DNA from: Bacillus sp. NTK074B
GTDB taxonomy: Bacteria; Bacillota; Bacilli; Bacillales; Bacillaceae_B
Reading direction: 5' to 3'
DNA: 64,000 bases
NCBI RefSeq assembly: GCF_017303375.1
Contig: NZ_JAFKOH010000003.1
Span: 341,919-405,918, forward strand
The number at the start of each line of letters is the position of its first letter. The first letter of the stretch is position 1. Both the position numbers and the translations under genes were made by a program. Shown piece after piece: positions 26,619 through 36,146 of this stretch. A model generated the notes under the pieces. It saw nothing but the letters and a program-made list of their open reading frames with translations. It made no database searches and was not told where the DNA came from.

Positions 26619-26933
26619 TTATTTCTTCGCTGCCGTATCTCCAGCCCAGTTCATCATGCCGCCTTCCATGTTTACCACTTTATAGCCTTGTTCCTGCATA
26701 TAATGGGCAACATTTCCGCTGCGGTTGCCTGAACGGCAGATGAAGATATATTCTTTGTCCTTATCAAAATGATCCAATGACTCTGGGATTTCACCCATTT
26801 TGATATGCTTCGCTCCCGGAATCATACCCTCTGCCACTTCTTCATCTTCGCGGACATCCACCAAAAGGAGATCCTCACCGTTCTTCAACTTCTGCTCTAA
26901 CTCATCCGTCGTAATCGTCTTAATACTATCCAT
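26619..26933 (-). CDS. ytwF: Rhodanese-like domain protein YtwF
   Basis: A 104-residue single rhodanese domain, cytoplasmic. The catalytic cysteine sits in a complete active loop ICRSGNRSGNVA (Cys near residue 65). The N-terminal LLLVDVREDEEVAEGMIPGA is the usual CH2 box. It should transfer sulfane sulfur between thiols; the acceptor is unknown. Single gene with its own terminator and an AAGG ribosome site. Confidence 0.9.
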   Translation of the reverse strand: MDSIKTITTDELEQKLKNGEDLLLVDVREDEEVAEGMIPGAKHIKMGEIPESLDHFDKDKEYIFICRSGNRSGNVAHYMQEQGYKVVNMEGGMMNWAGDTAAKK

Positions 26934-27019
26934 CCTTCACAACTTCCTTTCTACATTCAATCATTATTCAACACGATTATACCAAAGCCTGTCCCCCAAA
27001 CAAAAACATCAGACTCAAA

Positions 27020-27098
27020 AAGAGGGACGGACCTCTACGAAATACTGATTTAAAGCGTTTCACGCTTCAAAACCGGCCGATTTCGAGGTCCGTCCCTC
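27020..27098. terminator. Large GAGGGACGGACCTC palindrome downstream of leuS
   Basis: Arms AGAGGGACGGACCTC and GAGGTCCGTCCCTC enclose a ~49-nt loop that holds a small inner hairpin AGCG / CGCT. It sits just past the leuS stop and is a member of a dispersed palindrome family. Confidence 0.65.
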
Positions 27099-27105
27099 AC
27101 CATTA

Positions 27106-29520
27106 TTAGTTGGCTACGATGTTGACTAGTTTGCCTGGTACGGCGATGATTTTGCGGATGGTTTTGCCTTCGATTTGTGTTTTGATTTCGTCGTTTTCCA
27201 TCGCTGTTTTTTCTAGATCATCTCTGGTCATGTCGCGTGGGATCATGACTTTCGCTTTCACTTTACCGTTCACTTGAAGGACGATTTCGACTTCGTTGTC
27301 CACAAGCTTCGATTCATCGAATGTCGGCCATGCTTCGTAGGAGATCGTTCCTTCATGACCAAGCTTGCTCCAAAGCTCTTCTGTCATATGTGGTGCAATC
27401 GGTGACAGAAGCTTGATGAATCCTTCTACATAATTTTTAGGAAGGGTTTCCGCTTTGTAGGCATCATTGATGAATACCATGAGCTGGGAAATCCCTGTAT
27501 TAAAACGAAGACCTTCATAATCCTCCGTCACTTTCTTAACAGTTTGGTTATACGTTTTATCCAGGTCACTGTTCGGTACTTCCGTCACTTTAGAGGAAAG
27601 CGTGCCATCCTCTTCAACAAGCAGGCGCCATACACGGTCAAGGAAGCGGCGGGCTCCGTCAAGTCCGTTTGTGCTCCATGCAATGGATGCTTCCAGTGGA
27701 CCCATGAACATTTCATATAGACGAAGAGTATCGGCACCGTGAGATTCTACCACCTCATCCGGATTCACGACATTCCCTTTTGATTTACTCATTTTTTCGT
27801 TATTTTCCCCAAGGATCATCCCCTGGTTGAATAGCTTCTGGAACGGCTCTTTCGTCGGAACTACGCCGATATCATAAAGGAACTTATGCCAGAAACGGGC
27901 ATAAAGCAGGTGAAGTACCGCATGCTCGGCTCCTCCGATATACGTATCCACCGGCAGCCAATCCTGCATTTTCTTCGCATCGGCAAGGGCCTCTTCGTTA
28001 TGTGGATCAATATAGCGGATATAGTACCAGCAGCTTCCAGCCCACTGTGGCATCGTGTTCGTTTCGCGACGTCCTTTTTTGCCTGTTTCAGGATCCTCGA
28101 CGTTCACCCATTCACTGATGTTCGCAAGCGGAGATTCACCTGTTCCGGACGGTTTGATTTCAGTCGTCTTCGGAAGAACTAGCGGCAGCTCACTTTCTGC
28201 AACAGTCGTTGTCGTACCATCTTCCCAATGGATGACTGGAATCGGTTCACCCCAATAACGTTGGCGGCTAAATAGCCAGTCACGAAGACGGTATGTGACT
28301 TTCTTCGTTCCGATGTTCTTCTCCTCTAACCATGAAATAGCTTTGGCAATCGCTTCTTCTTTTCCAAGTCCATCAAGGAAACCGGAATTCACATGATCAC
28401 CGTCACCTGTATACGCTTCTTTCTCAACAATGCCACCCGCAACAACTTCCACGATTGGAAGATCGAATTCTTTCGCAAACTCATAATCCCTTTCGTCATG
28501 GGCAGGAACGGCCATGATAGCTCCGGAACCGTAGCTCATTAGAACATAATCGGCGATCCAGATTGGCATTTTCTCGCCGTTAGCGGGATTGATGGCATAA
28601 GCGCCTGTGAAAACACCCGTTTTTTCTTTTGCCAGATCTGTCCGTTCAAGATCGCTTTTCGACTTAATTTTATCGATGTACTCATTCACTTTCGAGCGCT
28701 GATCTTCTGTCGTAATTTCTGCTACGAACGGATGCTCAGGAGCAAGAACCGCGTAAGTCGCACCGAAGATCGTATCAGGACGAGTCGTGAACACATCGAA
28801 TGATTTGTCATGTCCGTCGATGGCAAAATTCACTTCCGCCCCTTCAGATCGGCCGATCCAGTTACGCTGCATGTCCTTGATGCTTTCAGGCCAGTCAACC
28901 TCTTCAAGGTCTTCCACAAGGCGATCGGCATAAGCCGTAATCTTCAGCATCCACTGCTTCATCGGACGGCGCTCTACCGGATGACCTCCGCGTTCACTCT
29001 TTCCGTCGATGACCTCTTCATTGGCAAGCACGGTTCCAAGTGCCGGACACCAGTTCACGGCAACCTCATCCACATAGGCTAATCCTTTTTCATAAAGCTT
29101 CGTGAAGATCCATTGTGTCCACTTATAGTAGCCCGGATCTGTCGTATTGACTTCACGGTCCCAATCATAAGAAAAACCGAGTGACTTAATCTGACGTCGG
29201 AACGTATCGATATTTTTTTGAGTGAATTCTGCCGGATCATTCCCAGTATCCAGGGCATATTGCTCTGCCGGTAAACCGAATGCATCCCAGCCCATCGGAT
29301 GAAGGACATTATACCCCTGCATGCGCTTCATACGGGAGAGGATATCTGTCGCCGTAAACCCTTCCGGATGTCCTACGTGAAGACCTGCACCTGATGGATA
29401 CGGGAACATATCCAGCGCGTAGAAATTGGATTTCCCTTCGTCTTCCGTCGCTTTAAACGTCTTGTTCTCTTCCCAATACTGCTGCCATTTCGTCTCAACA
29501 CTTTTATGATTAAAACTCAT
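27106..29520 (-). CDS. leuS: Leucine-tRNA ligase
   Basis: An 804-residue class Ia synthetase. HIGH-type motif in [15 protein letters not shown] (near residue 45), the CP1 editing domain ([20 protein letters not shown], ~225-420), a zinc-less leucine-specific region, KMSKS in [11 protein letters not shown] (near residue 577), the anticodon-binding domain and the C-terminal LeuS tail [18 protein letters not shown]. The size is normal for Bacillus. It sits behind a T-box leader with a CUC specifier, so expression rises when tRNA-Leu is uncharged. GGAGGATCTC precedes the ATG. Confidence 0.97.
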   Translation of the reverse strand: MSFNHKSVETKWQQYWEENKTFKATEDEGKSNFYALDMFPYPSGAGLHVGHPEGFTATDILSRMKRMQGYNVLHPMGWDAFGLPAEQYALDTGNDPAEFTQKNIDTFRRQIKSLGFSYDWDREVNTTDPGYYKWTQWIFTKLYEKGLAYVDEVAVNWCPALGTVLANEEVIDGKSERGGHPVERRPMKQWMLKITAYADRLVEDLEEVDWPESIKDMQRNWIGRSEGAEVNFAIDGHDKSFDVFTTRPDTIFGATYAVLAPEHPFVAEITTEDQRSKVNEYIDKIKSKSDLERTDLAKEKTGVFTGAYAINPANGEKMPIWIADYVLMSYGSGAIMAVPAHDERDYEFAKEFDLPIVEVVAGGIVEKEAYTGDGDHVNSGFLDGLGKEEAIAKAISWLEEKNIGTKKVTYRLRDWLFSRQRYWGEPIPVIHWEDGTTTTVAESELPLVLPKTTEIKPSGTGESPLANISEWVNVEDPETGKKGRRETNTMPQWAGSCWYYIRYIDPHNEEALADAKKMQDWLPVDTYIGGAEHAVLHLLYARFWHKFLYDIGVVPTKEPFQKLFNQGMILGENNEKMSKSKGNVVNPDEVVESHGADTLRLYEMFMGPLEASIAWSTNGLDGARRFLDRVWRLLVEEDGTLSSKVTEVPNSDLDKTYNQTVKKVTEDYEGLRFNTGISQLMVFINDAYKAETLPKNYVEGFIKLLSPIAPHMTEELWSKLGHEGTISYEAWPTFDESKLVDNEVEIVLQVNGKVKAKVMIPRDMTRDDLEKTAMENDEIKTQIEGKTIRKIIAVPGKLVNIVAN

Positions 29521-29559
29521 ATTGTGAGATCCTCCTTTGATTGTCCTATGTCTTTCTTT

Positions 29560-29822
29560 AAAAAAACAAAAAAACCCTCATCCCAAATAAATATTTGGGA
29601 CGAGAGTTTGTATGTACATTCTCCCGCGGTACCACCCACATTAGTGTACGCGCACTCAGCTTCATTCATCCTTAACGCGGAAAACGGCAAGCCTTACTAT
29701 TACTTCACACTTGCAACTCAGCGGGCGAGTTCATGATGCTTCTGGTTGACTTTCACCACCCGTCAACTCTCTATGGCAGAAAACTCTCATTACTACTCCC
29801 GATCAACGTTCTAATATAGCTA
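29560..29822 (-). promoter_or_regulatory. T-box leader RNA of leuS (specifier CUC, Leu)
   Basis: Minus strand, in order: stem I with GGTGAAAGTCAACC; the specifier in GAACTCGCCC, where CTC (29727-29729) is a leucine codon; the T-box GGGTGGTACCGCGGG around 29622-29637; and a terminator hairpin CCCAAATATTTATTTGGG with a T-run around 29571-29605. Uncharged tRNA-Leu should pair with both the specifier and the antiterminator bulge and allow read-through into leuS. Match of codon and gene is exact. Confidence 0.93.
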
Positions 29823-29825
29823 AAC

Positions 29826-29854
29826 ATTATATGTATTCACTATTTTAGTGAAAA
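29826..29854 (-). promoter_or_regulatory. Promoter of the leuS T-box transcript
   Basis: TTTTCA, a 17-bp spacer and TATAAT on the minus strand. The spacer contains an inverted repeat TTCACTAAAATAGTGAA, which could be an operator or chance. Confidence 0.6.
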
Positions 29855-29907
29855 ATATACAGAAGCGCAAGCCTAATTATTGGTTTACGAGTAAGATTCT
29901 TTTCATT

Positions 29908-29973
29908 TGTTTGAGATTTACGGCACTGTTCTCAAACAGAACCCTGCCCTTTCGGAGTGTAAATCCAACCAAT
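29908..29973. other. Nested inverted repeats upstream of leuS
   Basis: GTTTGAGA pairs with TCTCAAAC (29909-29937), and GATTTAC pairs with GTAAATC at the outer edge (to about 29965). No ORF or T-run. It could be a structured RNA or a protein-binding site; not identified. The rest of the 29.85-30.03 kb gap shows nothing else. Confidence 0.35.
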
Positions 29974-30029
29974 CACCATATCGTATAAAAAATCATATCA
30001 GCCCCTACATCATTTCAATTCCACACATA

Positions 30030-30060
30030 AAAAAGAAACGACCCCCAAAAGGCCGTTCCT
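30030..30060 (-). terminator. Terminator after 3-hydroxybutyrate dehydrogenase
   Basis: Minus-strand stem GGAACGGCC / GGTCGTTTC with a T-run TTTTTT. Confidence 0.7.
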
Positions 30061-30070
30061 CCACTACACT

Positions 30071-30847
30071 TTATTGAACCGTATACCCACCGTCCAAAAC
30101 GACAGCCTGACCGGTGATCCCCTTCGCTGCATCACTGCACAGAAACATCGTATAATCAGCTATTTCTTTCACATCCAGCAACCTTTTTTGCGGGACCAAA
30201 GGATAAATGACTTCTTCGATCACCCTCTCAAAAGGAACATTACGGGTCTTTGCAAGATCTGCCAGCTGATTTCGGACCAAGGACGTATCTACGTAACCCG
30301 GACAAACGGCATTCACCGTGATTCCATGCTCTGCCGCTTCCAGTGCAGCAACCTTTGTAAGACCGATGACTCCATGTTTCGCAGAATTATAGGCGGCTTT
30401 ACCGGAGAAGCCGACCAATCCATTGATGGACGCCATATTGATGATTCGCCCCCATCCTTGTTTTTTCATATGGGGCAAGGCATGCTTGATCGCAACAAAC
30501 GGCGCGGTCAGCATGACTTTGACAAGAAGCTCGAACTTCTCAGTAGGAAACTCTTCAATATGGGAAACATACTGAAGTCCAGCATTATTGATCAAGACAT
30601 CCAGTTTCCCGAAGTGATCCACTGTTTTCCTGATTGCTTCGTTTAATTCGGATTCCGAGGTAACATCACAGCGGAGTCCCAGAACTTCAAGTCCTTCTTC
30701 TTTCAGTGCATCTGAAGCTTCACGTACGCTGTCTTCCTGCAGGTCCGTCAGTACGACTTTCGCTCCACCGCCCGCAAACTCCCTGCCGATCTGGTAGCCG
30801 ATCCCCTGGGCAGCACCTGTTATGAATATCACTTTATTTTCTACCAT
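30071..30847 (-). CDS. 3-hydroxybutyrate dehydrogenase (SDR)
   Basis: A 258-residue classical short-chain dehydrogenase. NAD-binding TGAAQGIGYQIGREF starts at residue ~10, INNAGLQYVSHIEEF is the 3-hydroxybutyrate dehydrogenase hallmark, and the catalytic Tyr/Lys lie in GKAAYNSAKHGVIGLTK. The C-terminal GITGQAVVLDGGYTVQ is typical of the BdhA group. It should oxidise D-3-hydroxybutyrate to acetoacetate. It lies four bases after the GntP permease gene, the second gene of a sigma-54 driven operon. Its activity is a family-level assignment. Confidence 0.85.
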   Translation of the reverse strand: MVENKVIFITGAAQGIGYQIGREFAGGGAKVVLTDLQEDSVREASDALKEEGLEVLGLRCDVTSESELNEAIRKTVDHFGKLDVLINNAGLQYVSHIEEFPTEKFELLVKVMLTAPFVAIKHALPHMKKQGWGRIINMASINGLVGFSGKAAYNSAKHGVIGLTKVAALEAAEHGITVNAVCPGYVDTSLVRNQLADLAKTRNVPFERVIEEVIYPLVPQKRLLDVKEIADYTMFLCSDAAKGITGQAVVLDGGYTVQ

Positions 30848-30851
30848 TTAC

Positions 30852-32174
30852 TTAAATCCCCACTCCCAAGCTGAATAATACAATGGCAAGTGCCAATCCA
30901 ATGAGAGGAACGATGACTGTCAAGGCACCTACAGCACCATACGCTTGCCCATGTGTTTCATTACAGATCGATCGAATAGTCGTCACAACATACCCATTGT
31001 GCGGCAAGCTGTCAAGAGCTCCTGAAGAGATTGCGACTACCCGGTGAAGGGCTTCAGGATTTACCCCCATATCCATATAATGCGGGGCAAGGATCGGCAG
31101 TGCTATCGCCTGACCACCCGAAGCGGAACCGGTCATACCTGCAATCACACTGACGGCAATCGCTCCGCCGATTAAAGGTGAACCTGGAATATTCGTCATG
31201 ACATCAACGGCTGTTGTGAAGGCAGGAACGGCTTTCGCCACTCCGCCGAATCCAACGACGGCGGCAGTGTTCCCGATGGCGATCAATGCACCCACCGTCC
31301 CTTCAGAAACAGCACCCCAGAAGCCTTTGAAATATTTACGGTTTAACACATATGCTGAAATCACGCCGCCTAATAGGGCAATGATTAGAGCTGATTGCTT
31401 TAAAGAATCGTGGAATGAAAAGGCAAGAATGAGTACGACTAATAATGGAATGAGCCCCATGAACGGGTTTGGAAGCGGTCTTCCTTCATCGATGACCGGA
31501 TCTTCTTCACGGGAACGGAATTTCTCTCCTTTGTTCACCGCTTTTGTGATCATACGCTTAAGCCACCAGTAACCGAACACCGCCATAAACACAGCTACGA
31601 TTAAACTGACTTCCCAGCCTGCATAAGGTGTTGTACCTAAGTATTCGATCGGGATCCAGTTTTGAATCTCCGGTGAACCGGCCGAGGTCATGGTAAATGT
31701 GACAGAACCGAAAGCCAGTGCCGCCGGGATAAAGCGACGCGGCAAATCAGCTTGCTTAAACAAGCTGACAGCCATTGGGTATACGGAGAATGCTACTACG
31801 AAGAGACTGACTCCCCCGTAAGTCAACACCGCACAAGCAAGCACGATGGCGAATACAGCGTATTTCATCCCCAGTTTCTCTACTACAAAACGGGACACAC
31901 TATCGGCGGCACCGCTGTCTTCCATTACCTTCCCGAAAACGGCCCCCAGTAAGAACATCAGGTACCAGGCAGCAACAAAGCTTGTGAATCCTGACATATA
32001 GTTCGTGACGAGATCCGCTTCCCCTTCACCGGCTAATTGCGGGAAGAGAGGCATGCCGCTTAAAATTGCGACGAATAATGCCGATATGGGACCAACAATC
32101 AGGATGTTCATGCCCCTCATCGTTAAAAAGATCAATAAAATGAGTCCTCCAATAAGACCGATCATGCTTAACAT
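30852..32174 (-). CDS. GntP family permease (probable hydroxybutyrate/short-chain acid uptake)
   Basis: A 440-residue inner-membrane symporter of the GntP family, with ~12-14 helices. Signatures: LIFLTMRGMNILIVGPISAL at the start, GTVGALIAIGNTAAVVGFGGV and MTGSASGGQAIALPILAPH. Classical members move gluconate, but the operon with a 3-hydroxybutyrate dehydrogenase and a sigma-54 activator suggests hydroxybutyrate or a related acid here. The ATG at 32174 is preferred because AAGGGGGAAAT precedes it; a 32198 start has no ribosome site. The promoter is the -24/-12 site 90 bases upstream. Confidence 0.82.
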   Translation of the reverse strand: MLSMIGLIGGLILLIFLTMRGMNILIVGPISALFVAILSGMPLFPQLAGEGEADLVTNYMSGFTSFVAAWYLMFLLGAVFGKVMEDSGAADSVSRFVVEKLGMKYAVFAIVLACAVLTYGGVSLFVVAFSVYPMAVSLFKQADLPRRFIPAALAFGSVTFTMTSAGSPEIQNWIPIEYLGTTPYAGWEVSLIVAVFMAVFGYWWLKRMITKAVNKGEKFRSREEDPVIDEGRPLPNPFMGLIPLLVVLILAFSFHDSLKQSALIIALLGGVISAYVLNRKYFKGFWGAVSEGTVGALIAIGNTAAVVGFGGVAKAVPAFTTAVDVMTNIPGSPLIGGAIAVSVIAGMTGSASGGQAIALPILAPHYMDMGVNPEALHRVVAISSGALDSLPHNGYVVTTIRSICNETHGQAYGAVGALTVIVPLIGLALAIVLFSLGVGI

Positions 32175-32265
32175 GATATTTCCCCCTTTGTTCTCCAAAG
32201 ATGATGACGCTTACATTTTTATTTGATTGTTCCCCTTTCATAATTGTGCGTTCATTCATTTTACA

Positions 32266-32282
32266 TGCAATAATTGTGCCAA
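32266..32282 (-). promoter_or_regulatory. Sigma-54 (-24/-12) promoter
   Basis: TTGGCACAATTATTGCA on the minus strand: GG and GC are separated by exactly ten bases, the diagnostic spacing for SigL. It reads toward the permease gene, whose ATG lies ~85 bases from the expected start site. Confidence 0.92.
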
Positions 32283-32387
32283 CTTTCAGATTACGGTTCA
32301 TTCATTCTTTTTTTCCATTGATATTCCGAGATCCTGGACTAACAGATGATTTCAGACACGAAATGTTCATAATTCCTCACAAAGAAA

Positions 32388-32431
32388 AACAGTCCGGAAA
32401 TATGGACTGTTTTCCATATTTCCGGACTGTT
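32388..32431. terminator. 19-bp perfect inverted repeat after the sigma-54 activator gene
   Basis: Arms AACAGTCCGGAAATATGGA and its complement enclose a six-base loop. On the minus strand it ends in TTTCTTT, so it can end the activator transcript. It also lies 106-150 bases upstream of the sigma-54 promoter, the usual position of an activator binding site; both roles are possible. Confidence 0.7.
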
Positions 32432-32441
32432 CATCATCATC

Positions 32442-33803
32442 TTACAACAGCTCATATTTATTTAACTTTTCATAGATGCTTGATCTACTTATCCCCAGGG
32501 ATTCGGCTGCCTTTCGTTTATCATGTTGATGGGTCTGAAGACTTTGAGCCAACACAGATTTCTCTGTTTCTTCGAGGATTTCTTTTAACGTTTTGGAGTC
32601 TACATCATATACATTACCAGCTTTCATATACGAAGGGATTGATATGAGAGAGATCTCGTTTCCGTTGGACAAATAGGTCGACGCGTTGATGACATTCTCC
32701 AATTCACGCAGATTTCCCGGCCAGCTATAGGAAAGAAAAATCTGCATCACTTCGTGTTCAAACCCCTGTATTCGTTTTCCCGAGGACTTTGTGGATTTCT
32801 CCAGGAAGAAGGAAGCCAGAGTTTCGATATCTTCTTTCCGTTCACGCAGGGGAGGGATTTGAAAAGGTACAACGTTAATACGGTAATACAAATCACTTCG
32901 AAATCGCTTTTCTTCCATCATTTTTTCAAGGGGACGGTTTGTGGCAGCGATAATCCGTACATCCACATGCTGAATGCGTGTTGAACCGACAGACTCGACT
33001 TCCCCTTCCTGCAACACTCTGAGAAGCTTCGCCTGCATATTAAGGGGCATATCCCCGATTTCATCAAGGAACAGGGTCCCTTTGTGGGCAAGCTGGAACT
33101 TCCCTTTTTTCCCGCCCTTTTTAGCCCCGGTGAATGCTCCTTCTTCGTAACCAAAAAGTTCCGATTCCAGTAGGTGTTCCGGAATCGCCGCGCAGTTCAC
33201 TTTAATGAATGGCTGGCCGCTTCTTTCACTCAGCTGGTGAATGCTGTGAGCGAACAGTTCTTTTCCCGTCCCGCTTTCGCCCCTGATCAGGATGGAAATG
33301 TCACTTGGAGCGATCATTTGGGCTTTGTCTTTCAATTCATTCATGCCCGGAGATTCTCCGATGATATCATTCAGAGAGTATTTCACCCCGGTATTGATAT
33401 CCTGTATGTAACTTTGAATCTTCGACATCATATTTTTCACATGCGAACTCATTTGCATCCATTCACTTGTATCCCGGAAAATGACGGACCCGAATGCCCC
33501 GATCACCTTGCCGTCCACAGAAATGGGGATCCGATTCGCGATCATGTAATTTCCCTTTATGTACTGAAGATCCGCTACTTCTTCTTTTCCACTGCCTGCA
33601 ACAAGATGCATTCGTGTGTTTTCAATCACATTTGTCACATGTGAACCTATCGCTCTATCCCTTTCCACCTCGAGGAAGCGACAATAATTATCATTTATGT
33701 AAAGGATGATCCCTTCGTTATCAACGACGACTAACCATTCGAAAGCGTTCTCAAGAATGATTTCAATCATTTCCACCGATACTTTTTTTAATAAGCTGCT
33801 CAT
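32442..33803 (-). CDS. Sigma-54 dependent transcriptional activator (PAS-AAA+-Fis)
   Basis: A 453-residue bacterial enhancer-binding protein. An N-terminal PAS sensor ([20 protein letters not shown], ~20-115), a central AAA+ ATPase with Walker [12 protein letters not shown], the sigma-54 contact loop GAFTGA, Walker [12 protein letters not shown] and the R-finger region, then a C-terminal Fis-type HTH ([25 protein letters not shown]). It should remodel SigL-polymerase at the adjacent -24/-12 promoter in response to an internal signal, likely a hydroxybutyrate-related metabolite. GGGGAGG precedes the ATG. Confidence 0.93.
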   Translation of the reverse strand: MSSLLKKVSVEMIEIILENAFEWLVVVDNEGIILYINDNYCRFLEVERDRAIGSHVTNVIENTRMHLVAGSGKEEVADLQYIKGNYMIANRIPISVDGKVIGAFGSVIFRDTSEWMQMSSHVKNMMSKIQSYIQDINTGVKYSLNDIIGESPGMNELKDKAQMIAPSDISILIRGESGTGKELFAHSIHQLSERSGQPFIKVNCAAIPEHLLESELFGYEEGAFTGAKKGGKKGKFQLAHKGTLFLDEIGDMPLNMQAKLLRVLQEGEVESVGSTRIQHVDVRIIAATNRPLEKMMEEKRFRSDLYYRINVVPFQIPPLRERKEDIETLASFFLEKSTKSSGKRIQGFEHEVMQIFLSYSWPGNLRELENVINASTYLSNGNEISLISIPSYMKAGNVYDVDSKTLKEILEETEKSVLAQSLQTHQHDKRKAAESLGISRSSIYEKLNKYELL

Positions 33804-33979
33804 CTTCTTCTGCCTCCCCCGTGTTTACTAGAGAACATATACTTTCATAGTAGCACATTCACGCCACCTCTTTATGAAAAGAAATCACTTCTGTCAATAA
33901 TTTCAATGACCTGTTCACAATCGGTTTAATTCCCTTAGTATTAGGGAATCTTCTTAACAATGAATGGAGGAATGAAAGG

Positions 33980-34483
33980 ATGAAAATCGCAGAATTGAAA
34001 CTATTTTATTTCGAAGACGATGGAATCATCCCGAATAATCCAGACCTGCCAGTACTCATTTATCGTAACGCCCTGGATCAGGGAAATGAAGCTGAGAGGT
34101 TATTCAATCGAAATCAATGGCTGAATAGCTGGACCAACGGCATTTATGATTATCATCATTATCATAGTAACGCCCATGAAGCTTTGGGTGTCATGCAAGG
34201 TGAAGCAACCGTCCAATTAGGCGGGGAGCTTGGGGAAGAAGTGACGGTCCGTCAGGGCGATGTGCTGATCCTGCCAGCCGGGACTGGACACAAGAAGTTG
34301 AATGCAAGCCCCGACTTTAAAGTAGCCGGCGCCTATCCGAACGGAGACGATTATAATGTAAAAAAAGGTTCCATGCAGGAACGGCCGAGCGTGCTCATTG
34401 AAATCAAAAACGTTCCACTTCCATCAACAGATCCAGTGTTTGGAGATAGCGGACCATTGGTGAAATACTGGCTGAAGAAATGA
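33980..34483 (+). CDS. Cupin domain protein (YjlB-like)
   Basis: A 167-residue single-domain cupin. Motif 1 appears as YDYHHYHSNAHEALGVMQGEA, with several His and a Glu that would bind a metal, and motif 2 as RQGDVLILPAGTGHKKL. It resembles B. subtilis YjlB. No signal peptide. The substrate is unknown; cupins are often isomerases or dioxygenases. It is divergent from the sigma-54 regulator and is followed by a long gap. AGGAATGAAAGG precedes the ATG. Not clearly co-regulated with the hydroxybutyrate operon. Confidence 0.82.
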   Translation: MKIAELKLFYFEDDGIIPNNPDLPVLIYRNALDQGNEAERLFNRNQWLNSWTNGIYDYHHYHSNAHEALGVMQGEATVQLGGELGEEVTVRQGDVLILPAGTGHKKLNASPDFKVAGAYPNGDDYNVKKGSMQERPSVLIEIKNVPLPSTDPVFGDSGPLVKYWLKK

Positions 34484-34649
34484 TACAAACCTGTTCTGCG
34501 TCCTCTTAATTTCAAAGGGAATTCTTTCCTGTTTCTCTATAGCAATGCTTCTTAGAAACAGCTATCCTTACTTTTTAAAACAGTTCATTATGAAGATAAT
34601 GATTATTTATACCAATTGGCTTGTTTTCTTTAAGGTCCTGTGCTATTCT

Positions 34650-34782
34650 ATTAGAGCGATGAGCTGAATTGTGTAAGTCGGTGATCACGTCCCTGTGACA
34701 ACAAACGATGTGGCGTTTGCTGATTATCCGCCTCAATTTTTTTGCAAGTGGGCTTCCATAGGAAATGGGAGCCCTTTTTATA
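34650..34782 (+). ncRNA. Possible orphan small RNA with intrinsic terminator
   Basis: Between the cupin and MFS genes is a segment without an ORF. A TGTGCTATTCT extended -10-like word lies near 34637-34648. Two hairpins follow (TCACGTCCCTGTGA, then CAAACGATGTGGCGTTTG), then a strong terminator GGGCTTCCAT / ATGGGAGCCC with TTTTT at about 34749-34780. I do not recognise the RNA class. The cupin gene ends ~160 bases upstream; read-through from it is an alternative. Confidence 0.35.
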
Positions 34783-34795
34783 TGGAGAAAACCCC

Positions 34796-34820
34796 CGATG
34801 ATTCCTCATCGGGGGTTTCT
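34796..34820 (-). terminator. Terminator after the MFS gene
   Basis: Stem AACCCCCGATGA / TCATCGGGGGTT, T-run on the minus strand; it may also stop plus-strand transcripts. Confidence 0.85.
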
Positions 34821-36008
34821 TTAATGTTGAATCGATACCGGTACAGTGCTTTTCTTCCTCAACGGCCTGTCATATTGACTGGTGATCAATAATGATACAA
34901 TGAAGAATCCGATCAGTGTCATAAACAGCACTTGCATGCTGAAGAGATCCACCAGCACCCCTCCGATGAACGGTCCGATCATTCTTCCGCCTGTCGCCGT
35001 GCTGTTGACTATCCCCTGATAGAACCCTTCCCTGCCCTTGGGAGCGAGTGAGTTCGCGATGGTCGGAACCGCCGGCCATATGAGCATTTCACCGACGGTC
35101 AAAATGATCATGGCAACTGCAAACCATTGAAATTGATCAGAGATCGATGCAACGCCGAACGAGATCATGAAGATAACGGTTCCGATCATGATTTGAAGCT
35201 TCAAATTGTTCTCAAAACGCTTGATCGCTTTGGATAATAGGGGTTGGGAAAGAACGATCAGGGCTCCATTGATGGTCCACAATAAGCTGTATTGTTTTAA
35301 AGATATATTGATTTCCTGCGTGTAGGTCGCAATGGTGGACTGCCACTGAACATACCCCATCCAACATAATAGATAAGCCACGCATATAAACAGCAGGGCT
35401 TTCAATTTTGATTTATCTTTTATCACCTTTGATTCATTCAGCACGGATGTTTGATGACCTGCAACCGAGATTTTCCGATACCCAAACAACGCAATGAAGA
35501 AAAAGACGATATACATACTGAGATTTGCCAGGAATATATAGTTAAAGGAAAATGAGGCCACGAATCCACCCAATGCGGCTCCAACGGCCACTCCGATGTT
35601 TTGGGCGACATAGACAGAATTGAATGCTTTCCTTCCGCCTTCCGGCCATACAGAACCTGCCATGGCATACATGGAAGGAAAAACAACTCCCGAGCCAAAT
35701 CCAACAATCATCAAGAAAACAACATAGAAAGAAAATCCATGCCAAATATTCATGCCGATCAGGGCCAATAATGTAATCGAAATCCCTGATAGGATGGAGC
35801 GATAACCACCAAAACGGTCGAATAAGCTTCCTCCGATCAGATTACCGATGACACTTGCACCTGCATTCAGCATCAGCACGATTCCTGCAACGGACAGTGA
35901 CTTCCCTAAATTTTCATGAAGATAAATGGTATTAAGCGGCCATAAGAAAGAGGCACCTGTCACATTCACCATCATTCCTATGACAAGCATCCATAATGAT
36001 TTGGGCAT
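34821..36008 (-). CDS. MFS transporter (drug-efflux-like)
   Basis: A 395-residue major facilitator protein with 12 hydrophobic segments. It has GNLIGGSLFDRFGGYRSIL, the motif A loop between helices 2 and 3, and GGRMIGPFIGGVLVDLFS in the second half. It is likely an exporter of the MDR type, substrate unknown. The ATG at 36008 (MPKSLWML) is preferred because AAAGGGGGCAG precedes it; the 36029 start lacks support. A strong terminator follows. No regulator lies beside it. Confidence 0.85.
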   Translation of the reverse strand: MPKSLWMLVIGMMVNVTGASFLWPLNTIYLHENLGKSLSVAGIVLMLNAGASVIGNLIGGSLFDRFGGYRSILSGISITLLALIGMNIWHGFSFYVVFLMIVGFGSGVVFPSMYAMAGSVWPEGGRKAFNSVYVAQNIGVAVGAALGGFVASFSFNYIFLANLSMYIVFFFIALFGYRKISVAGHQTSVLNESKVIKDKSKLKALLFICVAYLLCWMGYVQWQSTIATYTQEINISLKQYSLLWTINGALIVLSQPLLSKAIKRFENNLKLQIMIGTVIFMISFGVASISDQFQWFAVAMIILTVGEMLIWPAVPTIANSLAPKGREGFYQGIVNSTATGGRMIGPFIGGVLVDLFSMQVLFMTLIGFFIVSLLITSQYDRPLRKKSTVPVSIQH

Positions 36009-36109
36009 ATTTTTCTGCCCCCTTTCCATCCTTTTATTTCGAGTCCCAAAAGGATTTTACTCCTTTTGCGGATAGGGGGCAAGAATTATTTCTTAGAATC
36101 AAAAAAAAT

Positions 36110-36137
36110 AACCAGGCACTCATGGAGAGCACCTGGC
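36110..36137 (-). terminator. Terminator after the 36147-36311 gene
   Basis: Minus-strand stem CCAGGTGCTC / GAGTGCCTGG followed by TTATTTTTTTT. Confidence 0.85.
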
Positions 36138-36146
36138 CAGTGACGG

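Noticed and set aside
34695..34892. 65-codon plus-strand frame across the orphan RNA region
   Set aside because: It runs through two terminators and into the MFS gene, and has no ribosome site.
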